The notes beneath the pieces are model-generated. The model saw only the letters and a program-made list of their open reading frames with translations, was not told where the DNA came from and did not search any database. A program made the translations under genes and the position numbers. Shown piece after piece: positions 37,576 to 45,088 of a DNA stretch of 64,000 bases (within the stretch, counting starts at the first letter, position 1; each line of letters starts with the position of its first letter). The stretch is taken from contig JAQBOG010000014.1 of the NCBI GenBank assembly GCA_028288165.1, forward strand, positions 1 to 64,000. Direction: 5' to 3'. This DNA is from Sphingobacteriales bacterium. GTDB lineage: Bacteria; Bacteroidota; Bacteroidia; Sphingobacteriales; Sphingobacteriaceae.

Positions 37576-37606
37576 TTGTTAAAGTCAAACTAGTAATTTA
37601 TATTTG
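37576..37606 (+). promoter_or_regulatory. Promoter of the ECF sigma factor gene
   Basis: TTG at 37576-37578, 20 bases, TATATTTG at 37599-37606. An exact fit to the Bacteroidota consensus. The upstream in-frame TTG at 37604 belongs to this -7 box, so translation starts at ATG 37637. Confidence 0.65.
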
Positions 37607-37636
37607 TTTAACATTCACCCTGAAAACATAAACACA

Positions 37637-38176
37637 ATGACAAAAATCGAATTTAACACGCTCGTAATGCGGCAAGCTAGTTCCCTCAAAATGTACGCCT
37701 TACATTTTACTCGTGATACGGATGATGCTAATGACTTGGTGCAGGATACTATGCTAAAAGCCATTACCTATTATGATAAGTTCAAAGAAGGAACTAATTT
37801 AAAAGGATGGTTATACACCATCATGAAAAATACTTTTATCAACAACTATCGTCGTTTTGTTAAAGTAAGCTCTTATGTTACTAAATCTGATGAAATTTCG
37901 TCGGCTAATTTAATATTCAGTGCTACGAAAAATCAAGGCGAGGCCAGATTTGTTATAGAGGATATTAAGTACGCTATGACGAAGTTATCGGATGAGTATT
38001 TTATTCCCTTTAACATGTATTTTGAAGGGCATAAATACCATGAAATTGCAGATCACTTAATTATACCAATAGGTACTGTTAAAACCAGAATTCATGTTGC
38101 ACGTAAAATTCTAAAAAAGAATTTAAAGCCATATGATACTGGGGTAAAGAAACCGATTTATGCAGAGATCGACTAA
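37637..38176 (+). CDS. ECF-type RNA polymerase sigma factor
   Basis: 179 residues from ATG 37637. Region 2 is 'SLKMYALHFTRDTDDANDLVQDTMLKAITYYDKF', with 'GWLYTIMKNTFINNYRR'. Region 4 is 'FEGHKYHEIADHLIIPIGTVKTRIHVARKIL', a helix-turn-helix. No anti-sigma factor gene follows, and a strong terminator lies 40 bases after the stop. It is therefore a stand-alone sigma factor controlled by transcription or by another protein. Confidence 0.92.
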   Translation: MTKIEFNTLVMRQASSLKMYALHFTRDTDDANDLVQDTMLKAITYYDKFKEGTNLKGWLYTIMKNTFINNYRRFVKVSSYVTKSDEISSANLIFSATKNQGEARFVIEDIKYAMTKLSDEYFIPFNMYFEGHKYHEIADHLIIPIGTVKTRIHVARKILKKNLKPYDTGVKKPIYAEID

Positions 38177-38216
38177 ATACTTCTACTTTAAATAAATACT
38201 TCTTTTTCAATAAAAT

Positions 38217-38252
38217 AAAGGCGCCTCAGCTATTTGAGACGCCTTTATTTTT
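38217..38252 (+). terminator. Rho-independent terminator after the sigma factor
   Basis: AAAGGCG-CTCA pairs with TGAG-CGCCTTT around CTATT and is followed by ATTTTT. Confidence 0.88.
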
Positions 38253-38436
38253 AGGTTGAAATTCCATTCATTGTCATTTAATAACTATTTGTGCTATTCT
38301 TATTTTTTTATGTAAATTACTATTACAAATATCGAATGCTATAGAGTCATTCTTTTTTCTGAATTACGAAGCCCTTTACGGAGGGCTATAAAAAATTTTA
38401 GAGCATGTTTTGATTACCTTATTCATTCCTATTGTT

Positions 38437-38817
38437 ATGAGAAAGAAAAAAATTTACGTAGCCGACGATGATTTAGATATTTTGGAAGTTATTAAGCAAA
38501 TATTGGAGCTGAATGATTACGAGGTCGAAACTTCACTTAATGGATTATCACTGATGAATGAAGTTTATCCGAATCCTGACCTCATTCTTTTAGATATATT
38601 GATGCCAGATACAGATGGTAGAGATATTTGCAGAGCTATTAAAACAGGCATCCACACACATCATACTCCTGTTATCATGATGTCGGCTTTTTCTGATTTA
38701 AGTACTATTATTTTCGATACTAAGGCAGATGATTTCATCACGAAGCCATTTGAAATTTCGGAACTGTTAATCAAAATCAAAAAGCATTTAAATCAGGAAG
38801 TAGAAGTTTACAGTTAA
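38437..38817 (+). CDS. Single-domain response regulator
   Basis: 126 residues from ATG 38437 (MRKKKIYVADDDLDILE). The receiver motifs are complete: acidic 'ADDDLD', phospho-Asp in 'LILLDILMPDTDGRD', Ser in 'VIMMSAFSD', Lys in 'FITKPFEI'. There is no output domain. It lies upstream of a sensor kinase, separated by structured repeat copy 3, and probably belonged to the same signalling unit. It resembles the other two single-domain regulators in this window. Confidence 0.9.
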   Translation: MRKKKIYVADDDLDILEVIKQILELNDYEVETSLNGLSLMNEVYPNPDLILLDILMPDTDGRDICRAIKTGIHTHHTPVIMMSAFSDLSTIIFDTKADDFITKPFEISELLIKIKKHLNQEVEVYS

Positions 38818-38869
38818 GTGTACTGTTGATTTTTATAATGATGCTTAAATATAGTATGTCTGGGATTCT

Positions 38870-38947
38870 GCGTTAAGGATTGCAGCGAAAATCCTTTTAC
38901 CCGTCTCTTGGGTAAAAGATTGCAGCGGAAAGCCTTTTAAAACGCCC
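38870..38947 (+). repeat. Structured interspersed repeat, copy 3
   Basis: 78 bases beginning GCGTTAAGGATTGCAGCGAA and ending AAAACGCCC. The central arm is TTTTACCC / GGGTAAAA, and the side hairpin is GGATT / AATCC. The arm changes relative to copy 2 are compensatory. It sits immediately before the truncated kinase. Confidence 0.85.
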
Positions 38948-38968
38948 AAAACTTAATTACCTACCCTA

Positions 38969-39268
38969 GTGTATTTCAGACATTCTTTCCTTCCTCCCAA
39001 TATTAAGTTGAATTTGATTTCATTAAATATTTCTGATACGGACATTCCTTTTCCAAAGATTTTTTGGTTATTCATAGCTTTTATTCTGTTATGTGGCTCC
39101 ACTCACTTAATGGATGCAGCGATATTTTGGTGGCCGGCTTACCGTTTTAGCGGCTTACTTAGACTCATAACTGGTATCGTTTCGATGTTTACAGTATATG
39201 CTCTTATTAAAATCGTTCCACTTGTTTTAAACTTTATGAACCGCTGCACAATTGGAATCAGAAATTGA
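38969..39268 (+). pseudogene. Membrane N-terminal fragment of a sensor histidine kinase (ethylene-receptor-like), frameshifted
   Basis: The frame encodes two membrane helices: 'FPKIFWLFIAFILLCGSTHLMDA' and 'GLLRLITGIVSMFTVYALIKIVPLVL'. These match the last helices of the ETR1-like sensor region found on bacterial kinases ('FILCGxTHLxxxxxxWxP'). The first helix, with the Cys/His ligand motif, is missing. The frame then runs out just as the kinase frame begins: one extra base near 39236-39245 separates them. The gene therefore seems truncated at its 5' end, beside repeat copy 3, and broken by a frameshift. The start shown is only nominal. Confidence 0.6.
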
Positions 39269-40019
39269 GCAGCGTAAAAAGGCCAAAGAGGAAACAAAAA
39301 TCCAATTTTCAGAAAACTTGAGGAGCAAAGAGTTATTGAGGGTGAAGGATGAGTTTATTACTATGGCATCACATGAACTGAGAACGCCCTTAACATCTTT
39401 GAAAGGTTATCTTCAAATTGCTATGAAAACCGATTTTGAAGATTGTTCGCCAAAGCATTTAGATATCATTAATAAAGCTGGTGAGCAAGCTGAAAAATTA
39501 GCACAACTTGTGAAAGTGTTATTTCAAACATCTAGAATTCAATTGGGGCAATTTGACCTTCAAGAATCAATATTTGATTTAGCTAGGTTAATTAGGGATA
39601 TTAAAGAAGGATATAAAGTTCTGGGAGGGAATAAGGTTAACTATGATGGACCTGAGGAACTTCTTATAACTGCTGATTTGGAAAAAATTGAACAGGTTAT
39701 CAAGAGCTTAGTCGATAATGCATTCAAGTATTCTAGTCCTAAAAGTGAAGTGAATGTGAGGGTTGACATGAACGGTTCGGCGGTTAAAGTATATATTCAG
39801 GATTTTGGAATCGGAATACAAGGAGACCATCTTGGAAACTTATTTGATAGATATTACAAGGTAGAGAATACTAGTCAGAATTTTTCGGGTATGGGGCTGG
39901 GCTTATATCTCTCTTCGCAGATTATTTATAGCCACAAAGGAGCAATAGGTGTGGAGAGTGTATTTGGCGAAGGTTCTACTTTTTGGTTTACGCTTCTATT
40001 ATCTCCCTGTAATGATTAA
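39252..40019 (+). CDS. Sensor histidine kinase, catalytic part
   Basis: 255 residues from TTG 39252. A coiled linker is followed by HisKA with H-box 'ITMASHELRTPLTSLKGYL', then HATPase_c with N-box 'VIKSLVDNAFKYSSPKS', G1 'VYIQDFGIGIQGDH' and G2 'NFSGMGLGLYLSSQI'. All catalytic motifs are present, so the protein could be an active soluble kinase if translated. In the intact ancestor it continued from the membrane fragment upstream in a different frame. A stop (TGA) sits 6 codons before the TTG in this frame. It is either an expressed cytosolic fragment or part of a pseudogene. Confidence 0.8.
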   Translation: MESEIEQRKKAKEETKIQFSENLRSKELLRVKDEFITMASHELRTPLTSLKGYLQIAMKTDFEDCSPKHLDIINKAGEQAEKLAQLVKVLFQTSRIQLGQFDLQESIFDLARLIRDIKEGYKVLGGNKVNYDGPEELLITADLEKIEQVIKSLVDNAFKYSSPKSEVNVRVDMNGSAVKVYIQDFGIGIQGDHLGNLFDRYYKVENTSQNFSGMGLGLYLSSQIIYSHKGAIGVESVFGEGSTFWFTLLLSPCND

Positions 40020-40050
40020 AAAAAGGATCCAGGCAGTTATACCTGAATCC
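40018..40050 (-). terminator. Terminator downstream of the tRNA-Cys-like gene
   Basis: On the minus strand, GGATTCAGG pairs with CCTGGATCC around TATAACTG and is followed by TTTTTTT. It also overlaps the 3' end of the kinase gene on the other strand and could serve it. Confidence 0.75.
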
Positions 40051-40058
40051 CAAATTTG

Positions 40059-40129
40059 AGGTCGGAAAAGGGTTCGAACCAATGTAAAAGATCTTGCGGA
40101 TCCTTGCCTTTCCACTCGGCCATCCGACC
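40059..40129 (-). tRNA. Degenerate tRNA-Cys (anticodon GCA), possibly a pseudo-tRNA
   Basis: A 71-base sequence with intact acceptor stem (GGTCGGA/TCCGACC), discriminator T73 (typical of Cys) and D-arm (GCCGAG...GGC). The anticodon is GCA, but base 33, almost always U, is C, and base 38 is G (loop CCGCAAG). The anticodon stem has one G-U. The T-stem ATTGG/CCTTT has two adjacent U-U mismatches. These defects suggest a decayed copy or a poor tRNA. A terminator remains downstream. Confidence 0.6.
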
Positions 40130-40322
40130 CGTTTTGAAATATATTATAAAGACAACCTTTGTCAGAAAATGTTTTTAATAAATTATATTTTTAAAATTTG
40201 ACGGTTTCAATGCATGTCAAAAAGAATTCGAAACATAAGTATCCATGATTTTCCCGTTATCCTACTTATTTACATCATTTGAAAGCGTGATATGGGTCAT
40301 TTTATACAAAGATTTGTCCTAG

Positions 40323-40330
40323 TATCTTTG
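40323..40330 (+). promoter_or_regulatory. Possible -7 element upstream of the truncated haemoglobin
   Basis: TATCTTTG fits TANNTTTG, but no TTG lies 19-20 bases upstream and the start codon is 120 bases away. Weak. Confidence 0.25.
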
Positions 40331-40451
40331 TAGTATTGACACAATTTTATAGGTGTAAGATGGAAGTCTATTTTAATGAAGTTTAAGGCCTCATCTTAAG
40401 CATCCTTAACTATATACTACCGTGACCGTTTTACCCGTTTAACTCTTTAAA

Positions 40452-40847
40452 ATGATTGAAGAAAAAGATTTAAATGATCTCCAGGATGTTAAAAAACTTG
40501 TAGACACTTTTTATACAAGGGTTAGGGGGCATAAATTATTAGCCCCTATTTTTGAAGAGCGAATTAAGGAACGGTGGCCGGAACACTTAGATAAAATGTA
40601 TCGGTTCTGGCAAACGGTACTTCTAACTGAACACACATATAATGGAAGTCCATTTCCACCTCATGCAAATTTACCAGTGAATTCTAGTCACTTTAACGCC
40701 TGGAAAGAACTGTTTAATGAAACGATCGACGAACTTTTCAAGGGTCAGAATGCGGAGAACGCTAAGTTTCGAGCAGCGGCAATGGCTGAGATGTTTTTAT
40801 CGAAAATAGAGTATTCAAGAAACAACCCCTTTAAATCAATTCAATAG
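40452..40847 (+). CDS. Group III truncated haemoglobin
   Basis: 131 residues. The two-over-two globin shows 'DVKKLVDTFYTRVRGHKLLAPIF' (helix B, with the distal Tyr of 'TFYTRV'), 'RFWQTVLLTEHTYNGSPFPPHANLP' and the proximal His in 'SSHFNAWKELFNETID'. Group III proteins bind O2, NO or peroxide-related ligands and are soluble. It stands alone, with about 300 bases of upstream DNA containing no other gene. The exact role (NO or redox protection) is inferred from the family. Confidence 0.9.
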   Translation: MIEEKDLNDLQDVKKLVDTFYTRVRGHKLLAPIFEERIKERWPEHLDKMYRFWQTVLLTEHTYNGSPFPPHANLPVNSSHFNAWKELFNETIDELFKGQNAENAKFRAAAMAEMFLSKIEYSRNNPFKSIQ

Positions 40848-40894
40848 TTTAAGGCGCAGAATTGATACTGAAATTTTTAAATGTTCCAGAAATG

Positions 40895-41174
40895 TTAACC
40901 GAAATACTTCGTTATGTTTTCAAGTTCGGTTTGGATTTCGTTTTGCTTGATTTCTCCTGCTAAGAAAAAGGAATTTTTTGTGATGTTCAACTTATCTTGA
41001 GATTGATTAATGTCTCGGGTTATTTGATTTATTTCTGCTTTCAATACATTAATACGCTGAGTTAGCACTTGTAATTCTTCTGCTTTTTTCTTTAAGTCAA
41101 GGTTGCAGTTCTTTTTTATACTGTTGTGAATGAGCAGTTAAAAAAGCGTTTAAATCACGACCAATAATGTTCAT
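40895..41174 (-). pseudogene. Split gene for a roughly 90-residue coiled-coil protein
   Basis: On the minus strand an ATG at 41172-41174 opens 'MNIIGRDLNAFLTAHSQQYK', which stops after 25 codons. In another frame, overlapping that end, the sequence continues 'NLDLKKKAEELQVLTQRINV' and then '...QSQDKLNITKNSFFLAGEIK' up to a TAA at 40895, a clear heptad coiled coil. A single-base indel would join them into one protein. I do not recognise the family. It is either a frameshifted gene or a sequencing indel. Confidence 0.45.
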
Positions 41175-41640
41175 TTTATTAATTTTGATTGAAACCTTTT
41201 AACTTTCTTTTTTGGTGTGATGGATATTCAAACCAAAACGTTGAGGCTTTGCAAGAGCTTTCCGGCTTTAGAAGCAATCAAATTATGTACCGTGCTGAAC
41301 AGATACCTAACTTATGTGTACTCCCAAATGACCTCTAAAAAACCGGACTACAAGGTTAGAATGTGCGATTTTGCCTGCGAAAAGGCTTATGAGTGAATGA
41401 TTTTCAGATAGTTTGATAACTCTAGAAACATCACGAACAATGAATAATTGTGCAACTGTTAAACAAGTTGGCTTAGAATTTCTTAACATTACTAAGTGAA
41501 AGAAATTTCTCTGTATTCAATTCACTTCTCAAACGGCTTGGGTTATTAAGTCGATAAGATTAAGATTGTTCGGCATGAAGTTTTTTAAGGTACATCTTTT
41601 GATAATCCAAAACAGCTGCATGGCTGCTAACTAAGAAAAT
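41175..41640. other. Region without a convincing gene
   Basis: 466 bases. A 58-codon frame on the plus strand (41220-41396, MDIQTKTLRLCKSFPALEAI...) and a 60-codon frame on the minus strand (41307-41489) overlap each other. Neither has a recognisable pattern, and frames of this length are expected by chance. It probably includes the upstream region of the gene at 41641. Confidence 0.4.
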
Positions 41641-42030
41641 ATGAAACGAACCGGTGCTATAATCGCTGCAATTGTTATTCTAATATTGATTGGAGTATTT
41701 TATTATCGATATTATTTTGTGTTCGGCGACGGCACAAAAGCGGGTACGATGAATTATTTCGTTCATAAGGGTTACATATTTAAAACCTACGAAGGCAGAT
41801 TGATTCAATCAGGGATTAGAACGCCGACTACCGGTAATATACAGTCTAACGAATTCATGTTTTCTGTTACGGATAAAAAAGTAGCAGATCAACTTTCTAA
41901 AAGTGCTGGTGCTTATCTAGAGCTTCATTATAAAGAATATTTTCACACCCTGCCATGGCGGGGCGTTAGTGAGTTTATTGTGGATAGCGTTATATCAATC
42001 AGGCCGGTTAATCCACAGCAGCCGTATTAA
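41641..42030 (+). CDS. Small single-pass membrane protein of unknown function
   Basis: 129 residues: one N-terminal membrane helix (GAIIAAIVILILIGVFYY) and a soluble domain of about 100 residues. The domain is rich in Tyr and has 'MNYFVHKGYIFKTYEGRLIQ', 'NEFMFSVTDKKVADQL' and 'YLELHYKEYFHTLPWRG'. It resembles a conserved Bacteroidota family sometimes labelled '6-phosphogluconate dehydrogenase' in databases, but nothing here fits a dehydrogenase. There is no cofactor motif and it is far too short. Probably an envelope protein. Monocistronic. Confidence 0.75.
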   Translation: MKRTGAIIAAIVILILIGVFYYRYYFVFGDGTKAGTMNYFVHKGYIFKTYEGRLIQSGIRTPTTGNIQSNEFMFSVTDKKVADQLSKSAGAYLELHYKEYFHTLPWRGVSEFIVDSVISIRPVNPQQPY

Positions 42031-42429
42031 GCTCGAATACTTCTTAGGTTAAAATAAGTGAGTTCAAGCAGTAATTCTTATTCAGTTTGGATATTAAGCA
42101 GTTCTTGTTGTTTCTCTTCTCATTTTGAGATTGCTGTTTTTTTTTGATAAACGCTTTCTACAGCCACCAATATTCAAAAATCCCATTCTTAACTTGTGGG
42201 TATTTTACCCTCAGCTCTTTAGTCGCAAACTGCTTATGTTTTACAAGATTTGGTATCGCATAAATGTGAACATCCGATTTGGGAGGAATACAGGGAAAGC
42301 GAAAAAGCTTTATATACTTGGGTGCCTAAAAAGTAAAAATTTTACACAAGTTGGTCAAGTATGTTTCCAAAGTTTATTAATTTGACGCTCCAGAATTAAT
42401 TATCGTCAGCATCAGCCACAGAAACCTTT
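42031..42429. other. Region without an intact gene
   Basis: 399 bases. One short stretch reads like the end of a protein (HKCEHPIWEEYRESEKALYT, then WVPKK and stop, about 42256-42336), but stops close the frame upstream. It may be the tail of a decayed gene or chance. Nothing else was seen. Confidence 0.35.
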
Positions 42430-42975
42430 ATGACTAATAAAGCTAAAATATTAGCAATTTCCGGAAGTATCAGAAGCTCATCTTCAAATCTTAATTTGAT
42501 TAAAGCCATCACTGAATTAACTTCCGATATCTTTACAATAAATATCTTCGAAGGACTGTCAGGGCTTCCCCCATTTAACCCTGACTTTGATAATGAGAAT
42601 GTCTCGAAACAAGTAACTGATTTTCGTGGGGAATTGAAGGATGCTGACGGCCTATTAATTTGCACTCCCGAATATGCGATGGGGGTACCTGGAGTATTGA
42701 AAAACGCAATAGATTGGACGGTGTCCTCCATGGATTTTTCTGCGAAGCCAGTAGCTCTTATTACCGCTTCACTTTCTGGTGAAAAAGCCCACGCATCGCT
42801 TTTAGAGACACTAAATGTTATTGAAGCGAAAATGACTTTGGAGACGCAATTATTAATTCCTTTTGTAAAAACAAAAGTGAATGAGGCGGGTAAAATAACA
42901 GATGCCGAAACATTAAGTGCTGTAAACAAACTTGCCCACTCGCTGAATGAACTAATTGCCAACGACAAGAAATGA
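42430..42975 (+). CDS. NADPH-dependent FMN reductase family protein
   Basis: 181 residues, a flavodoxin-like fold. The phosphate-binding loop is 'AISGSIRSSSSNLNLIKAI', followed by 'EGLSGLPPFNPDFDNENV' and the flavin-contacting 'DGLLICTPEYAMGVPGVLKNAIDWT' typical of NAD(P)H:FMN or quinone reductases of the ArsH/ChrR/YieF type. Cytosolic. Monocistronic, ending near a convergent terminator. A second, different member is at 55018-55584. Confidence 0.9.
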   Translation: MTNKAKILAISGSIRSSSSNLNLIKAITELTSDIFTINIFEGLSGLPPFNPDFDNENVSKQVTDFRGELKDADGLLICTPEYAMGVPGVLKNAIDWTVSSMDFSAKPVALITASLSGEKAHASLLETLNVIEAKMTLETQLLIPFVKTKVNEAGKITDAETLSAVNKLAHSLNELIANDKK

Positions 42976-43086
42976 GGACTTTCTAAGGATATTCATCAAT
43001 GAGGTTATAAGGAATTTAGTTTAAGCTTGAATCATTTCATGAATGCTTACTCGGTCTATTTGATTACTAAAGCTCTACTTAACCTA

Positions 43087-43123
43087 CAAAAATAAAAATG
43101 GGCTCTGAATATCAGAGACCCAT
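43087..43123 (-). terminator. Terminator for the PepSY-like gene
   Basis: On the minus strand, ATGGGTCTCTGA pairs with TCAGAGCCCAT and is followed by TTTTATTTTTG. The hairpin could also serve the convergent FMN reductase gene. Confidence 0.75.
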
Positions 43124-43162
43124 TGCATTGTTGAATTCTTATAATTATCGAGTCAATTAAGA

Positions 43163-43732
43163 TTAGAAAGGGAATTCATTCTTAATTTCTCCCTTAGGGT
43201 TTATAAATACCGTTTTACGCAGAATTCCCTTCTTTAATTTTATCTTGTAATCCACAGTGAATTTTGCCGCATTACTGATTCGTTCTTCATCGCCAATAAC
43301 TTGCCAATCGTTGTATTTTGTGTTTATTGTGTTTTTAACTGCTTCAGGCAACTCAGCATTTTTAATTATTTGTTTAACTCTCAAAAGGTTGCCTGCTTTG
43401 TCATATACTGCAGTTTGATAGCCATTGGCAGCCTTAATTTCTACTTCATAGTAAGAAGGTGTTTCTTCTTCAGATTCTTTGCTGATGTACACATTCCATT
43501 CTTTGCCGTACGTTTTTGCAGGAATAGCTGTTAATAGGTTTACTACCGGTTCTGGAAATTCTTTTTTAATTGAATCAATAACCATTTTGGTTTCATCTTC
43601 GCTTTTAACGGTTGTATTTGCAGCTTTAGCACTTTTTGATGCATTGGGTTTTACAACAACCTTGCTAATTACTTGGGCTTTACTTGTAACACATAATACA
43701 AGAAGCACCATGATTACACGTAGAGTTTTCAT
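43163..43732 (-). CDS. Secreted PepSY-like domain protein
   Basis: 189 residues with a signal peptide (MKTLRVIMVLLVLCVTSKAQ). Two short alpha/beta repeats follow: 'KEWNVYISKESEEETPSYYEVEIKAANGYQTAVYDKAGNLLRV', then 'LPEAVKNTINTKYNDWQVIGDEERI ...YKIKLKKGILRKTVFINPKGEI'. This is the pattern of the PepSY-like (beta-lactamase-inhibitor-like) family, abundant in Bacteroidota periplasms. The role is unknown; some relatives modulate proteases or bind peptides. It has its own terminator. Confidence 0.8.
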   Translation of the reverse strand: MKTLRVIMVLLVLCVTSKAQVISKVVVKPNASKSAKAANTTVKSEDETKMVIDSIKKEFPEPVVNLLTAIPAKTYGKEWNVYISKESEEETPSYYEVEIKAANGYQTAVYDKAGNLLRVKQIIKNAELPEAVKNTINTKYNDWQVIGDEERISNAAKFTVDYKIKLKKGILRKTVFINPKGEIKNEFPF

Positions 43733-44016
43733 AACTTTTTTGATTAATATTTATCCATATTTTAATTTTAATTGATTTGTATATATCTAAACAAGTTTTG
43801 TGCAATGCCATTTATGGCCCATTTTATAGAAAAAATGACAGTTTTCGTCTGAATTTTAGTCGGGAAGCAAATGTGATTGCTGACAAATTGTAAGGGCTGA
43901 TATTTGCGATTTGGAAGGTATATAGTATATATTCGAGTAAAAGCCAATTTGAAGTATTCGGCTTTTTTTGCCGAGAACTTTTATAGGAATCATAGATCAG
44001 CAACGAATCTTAAACC

Positions 44017-44048
44017 AAAAAAGTCATCCAGATATCTCTGAATGGCTT
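44017..44048 (-). terminator. Terminator next to the tRNA-Asn relic
   Basis: On the minus strand, AAGCCATTCAGAG pairs with CTGGATGACTT (two mismatches) and is followed by TTTTTTGGTTT. It lies just past the 3' end of the tRNA-Asn-like sequence. Confidence 0.65.
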
Positions 44049-44056
44049 GTTAAATG

Positions 44057-44128
44057 CTCCCGAAGCTGGGCTCGAACCAGCGACCCTCTGATTAACAGAC
44101 GGACACTCCCGCTTCCAACTATATCTAT
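44057..44128 (-). pseudogene. tRNA-Asn (GUU) relic
   Basis: The 3' half reads as a normal tRNA-Asn: loop CTGTTAA with anticodon GTT, T-arm GCTGG-TTCGAGC-CCAGC, acceptor strand TTCGGGA and G73. The 5' half has decayed. No TCCCGAA acceptor partner is present, the D-arm is only vaguely recognisable (AGTTGGAAGC), and the 5' anticodon strand TCCGT leaves two mismatches against TCAGA. Not expected to be a functional tRNA. Confidence 0.65.
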
Positions 44129-44469
44129 ATCAATTGATTACAAACTATCAAAGAAATCCCGTTAAATATTTGTAACGGTTGTTAATTAGATTCAAAGCTA
44201 AGGATTCTTTTAGTAGCCTGCTTCCTTAGGTTAAAACTTTCGTAGCAACTAACCTTCCGTACAAATGGAACCTCTTTAAAGCGGCAAAAATCACCAAATT
44301 ATTGTATTAAAACGGAAGTAAAGCAAAAAACTAAATGATGAAATTAAAAAGGCCGTCAAAGGCACTTACCCAGAGGCATAATAAAACCTCTATAACCATC
44401 TTACGGATTCTCACTGGATAGACGCAGCTTTATGATAAACGAGCTTGAATTTTATCTACACTCTTATTT
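44129..44469. other. Region without a recognisable gene
   Basis: 341 bases upstream of the BLUF-like gene. I see only short frames and no clear promoter consensus, hairpin or repeat. Confidence 0.35.
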
Positions 44470-44904
44470 ATGTTAGTTTATGTTAGTTCAACTACCTGTT
44501 TGCAGGATTCAACTATGTTGAGGAAATATGTTCTTGAACTTAAAAGACAATGCGAAACGTATCATGCAACCGGATTACTAATCTATAGTGCCGGTAATTA
44601 TCTAAGGTTCATTGAAGGTGATTATGATTCTGTCCAAATGGTTTATCAGTTAGAACGGATGGCCGAGCCGGATGTTGATTTTATTAAACTTTACGGAGGA
44701 GCTGATAGATATTTATATTTCCAGAATTATCCAATGGGGGCACATATACTTGAGACCAATGAATTAAAAGACTTAGGAGATTTTCAAAGCCAAGAAATGC
44801 GTGAATATTTAGATGAATGTACTTCCATTAATGATGCACCTATGAGCTTAGTTAAAAAGTTTATAGAGTATAACGGGTTGATGAGATCTTTATCAGCACA
44901 ATAA
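44470..44904 (+). CDS. BLUF-like domain protein lacking key flavin-site residues
   Basis: 144 residues with a single BLUF-type domain. 'MLVYVSSTT' keeps the Tyr of strand 1. The block 'YHATGLLIYSAGNYLRFIEGDYDSVQMVYQ' aligns with the family pattern GITGLLLY-GGxFxQxLEG. The Gln essential for blue-light signalling is Arg here (YLRFIEG), and the Asn usually found a few residues before the TGLL motif appears to be Cys. The protein may therefore have lost photoactivity and kept a scaffold or partner-binding role. The C-terminal part (about 95-144) is helical. Upstream of an AraC regulator. Confidence 0.75.
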   Translation: MLVYVSSTTCLQDSTMLRKYVLELKRQCETYHATGLLIYSAGNYLRFIEGDYDSVQMVYQLERMAEPDVDFIKLYGGADRYLYFQNYPMGAHILETNELKDLGDFQSQEMREYLDECTSINDAPMSLVKKFIEYNGLMRSLSAQ

Positions 44905-45088
44905 TATTTTCGTATAACTCAACAAAGTTTATACAACGTTAGGCATCAACTAAATCTGTCTTTCAAGAAAGATGACCAATCCTACTTGCTTTTATCATAT
45001 CGTTCGTTTGGAATATTTACTCGATGTGCCGTCCAAAAAAACGATCATTCTCCAGCAAAAAAGGTATTTTAGTGATACATTTACAATA

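Noticed and set aside
40323-40330. Strong promoter for the truncated haemoglobin
   Set aside because: The -7 box fits, but no -33 element is at the right distance and the start is 120 bases away; kept only as a weak feature.
41220-41396. 58-codon plus-strand frame and opposite 60-codon frame
   Set aside because: Low-complexity-free but unrecognisable, overlapping each other in AT-rich DNA; expected by chance.
42125-42385. 86-codon frame rich in Phe, Leu and Lys
   Set aside because: No start context or domain, and a competing frame looks more protein-like at its end; treated as non-coding.
44972-45088. Longer N-terminus of the AraC regulator
   Set aside because: The extra 39 residues do not resemble the family; ATG 45089 begins the cupin-like domain at the expected distance.
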